From Klebsiella pneumoniae (GTDB lineage: Bacteria; Pseudomonadota; Gammaproteobacteria; Ga0077536): DNA of 15,401 bases. Positions 15,227 through 15,401 of the stretch are shown here, piece after piece. The stretch's first letter is position 1. The number at the start of each line of letters is the position of its first letter. The position numbers and the translations under genes were made by a program. Where the stretch lies: contig CAMCBY010000036.1 of assembly GCA_945873015.1 (NCBI GenBank), positions 1 to 15,401 on the forward strand, given 5' to 3'. The notes under the pieces are model-generated. The model did not search any database and was not told where the DNA came from. It saw only the letters and a program-made list of their open reading frames with translations.

Positions 15227-15401
15227 ATGCCGGTCTATGAATATTTGTGTGAAGAAAACGGCCAGGTGGTCACCGTCAAACACAGCATGCAGGTGGTGAT
15301 CCGCAATTGGGGTGAACTGTGTTTCGCCGCGCAGGTGCCATTGGGCGATACGGACTTCGAAACGCCGGTCCGCAAAAAGCTCGGCGTGCAGGGCATTGCC
15401 A
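15227..15401 (+). CDS. FmdB-like zinc-ribbon protein, cysteine-poor variant (partial)
   Basis: ATG at 15227 with GGAGAG six bases upstream opens a frame that reaches the right edge after 58 codons. MPVYEYLC is the standard start of FmdB-type zinc-ribbon proteins, but the following residues are EENG, not the second Cys of CxxC, and the usual second CxxC is absent (only Cys32 in WGELC). WGEL followed by GDT and PVRKKLG suggests a known-looking non-zinc branch of the family rather than random decay. The C-terminus lies outside the window. Function is unknown. Confidence 0.65.
   Translation, partial: MPVYEYLCEENGQVVTVKHSMQVVIRNWGELCFAAQVPLGDTDFETPVRKKLGVQGIA

Overview
This window is high-GC, gene-dense bacterial DNA, most likely from a Gammaproteobacterium or a related Betaproteobacterium. 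That placement is an inference from gene content: a Rep-type helicase, TtcA, an aerobic box (benzoyl-CoA) pathway, a TraB-family membrane protein and an NrtS-type protein. There is no rRNA, tRNA, insertion sequence, phage gene or CRISPR array, and the region looks chromosomal.

Layout. (1) 1-1709, minus strand: the start of a benzoate/benzoyl-CoA operon. The regulator boxR is translationally coupled to boxC, which runs off the left edge. A TGCA-N6-TGCA operator lies exactly on the predicted boxR -10 box. (2) 1866-2633, plus: an N-formylglutamate amidohydrolase-family gene, divergent from boxR. (3) 2634-4525, plus: a polyamine operon made of a structured leader with a short upstream ORF, a divergent SpeD-like gene, speE and a canonical speD. 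It is followed by ttcA (tRNA 2-thiocytidine synthesis). (4) 5645-7435, plus: a complete ABC exporter half-transporter. (5) 7440-9972, minus: rep helicase, then a 99-residue unknown protein that ends at a UUCG-tetraloop intrinsic terminator. (6) 10155-11866, plus: a membrane-anchored retropepsin-like protein overlapping a TraB/Tiki-like membrane protein. (7) 11844-14092, minus: an ABC ATPase coupled to an unusually long permease. (8) 14131-15401, plus: an NrtS-like two-helix membrane protein, a nitroreductase-family protein and the start of an FmdB-like protein that has lost most zinc-ribbon cysteines.

How the parts work together. BoxR probably senses benzoyl-CoA through its shikimate-kinase-like domain and represses its own operon by covering the -10 element. 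In the polyamine block, canonical SpeD makes decarboxylated AdoMet and SpeE transfers its aminopropyl group to putrescine. The SpeD-like paralogue keeps the self-processing Ser, His and Cys but has lost the HTWPE motif, so it may be a pyruvoyl enzyme acting on a different amino acid and supplying the diamine. The most interesting candidates are this paralogue, its leader (perfect Shine-Dalgarno, consecutive hairpins, and a 35-codon ORF whose stop overlaps the start codon), and the boxR operator. Functions are assigned from recognisable motifs only; no database search was possible.
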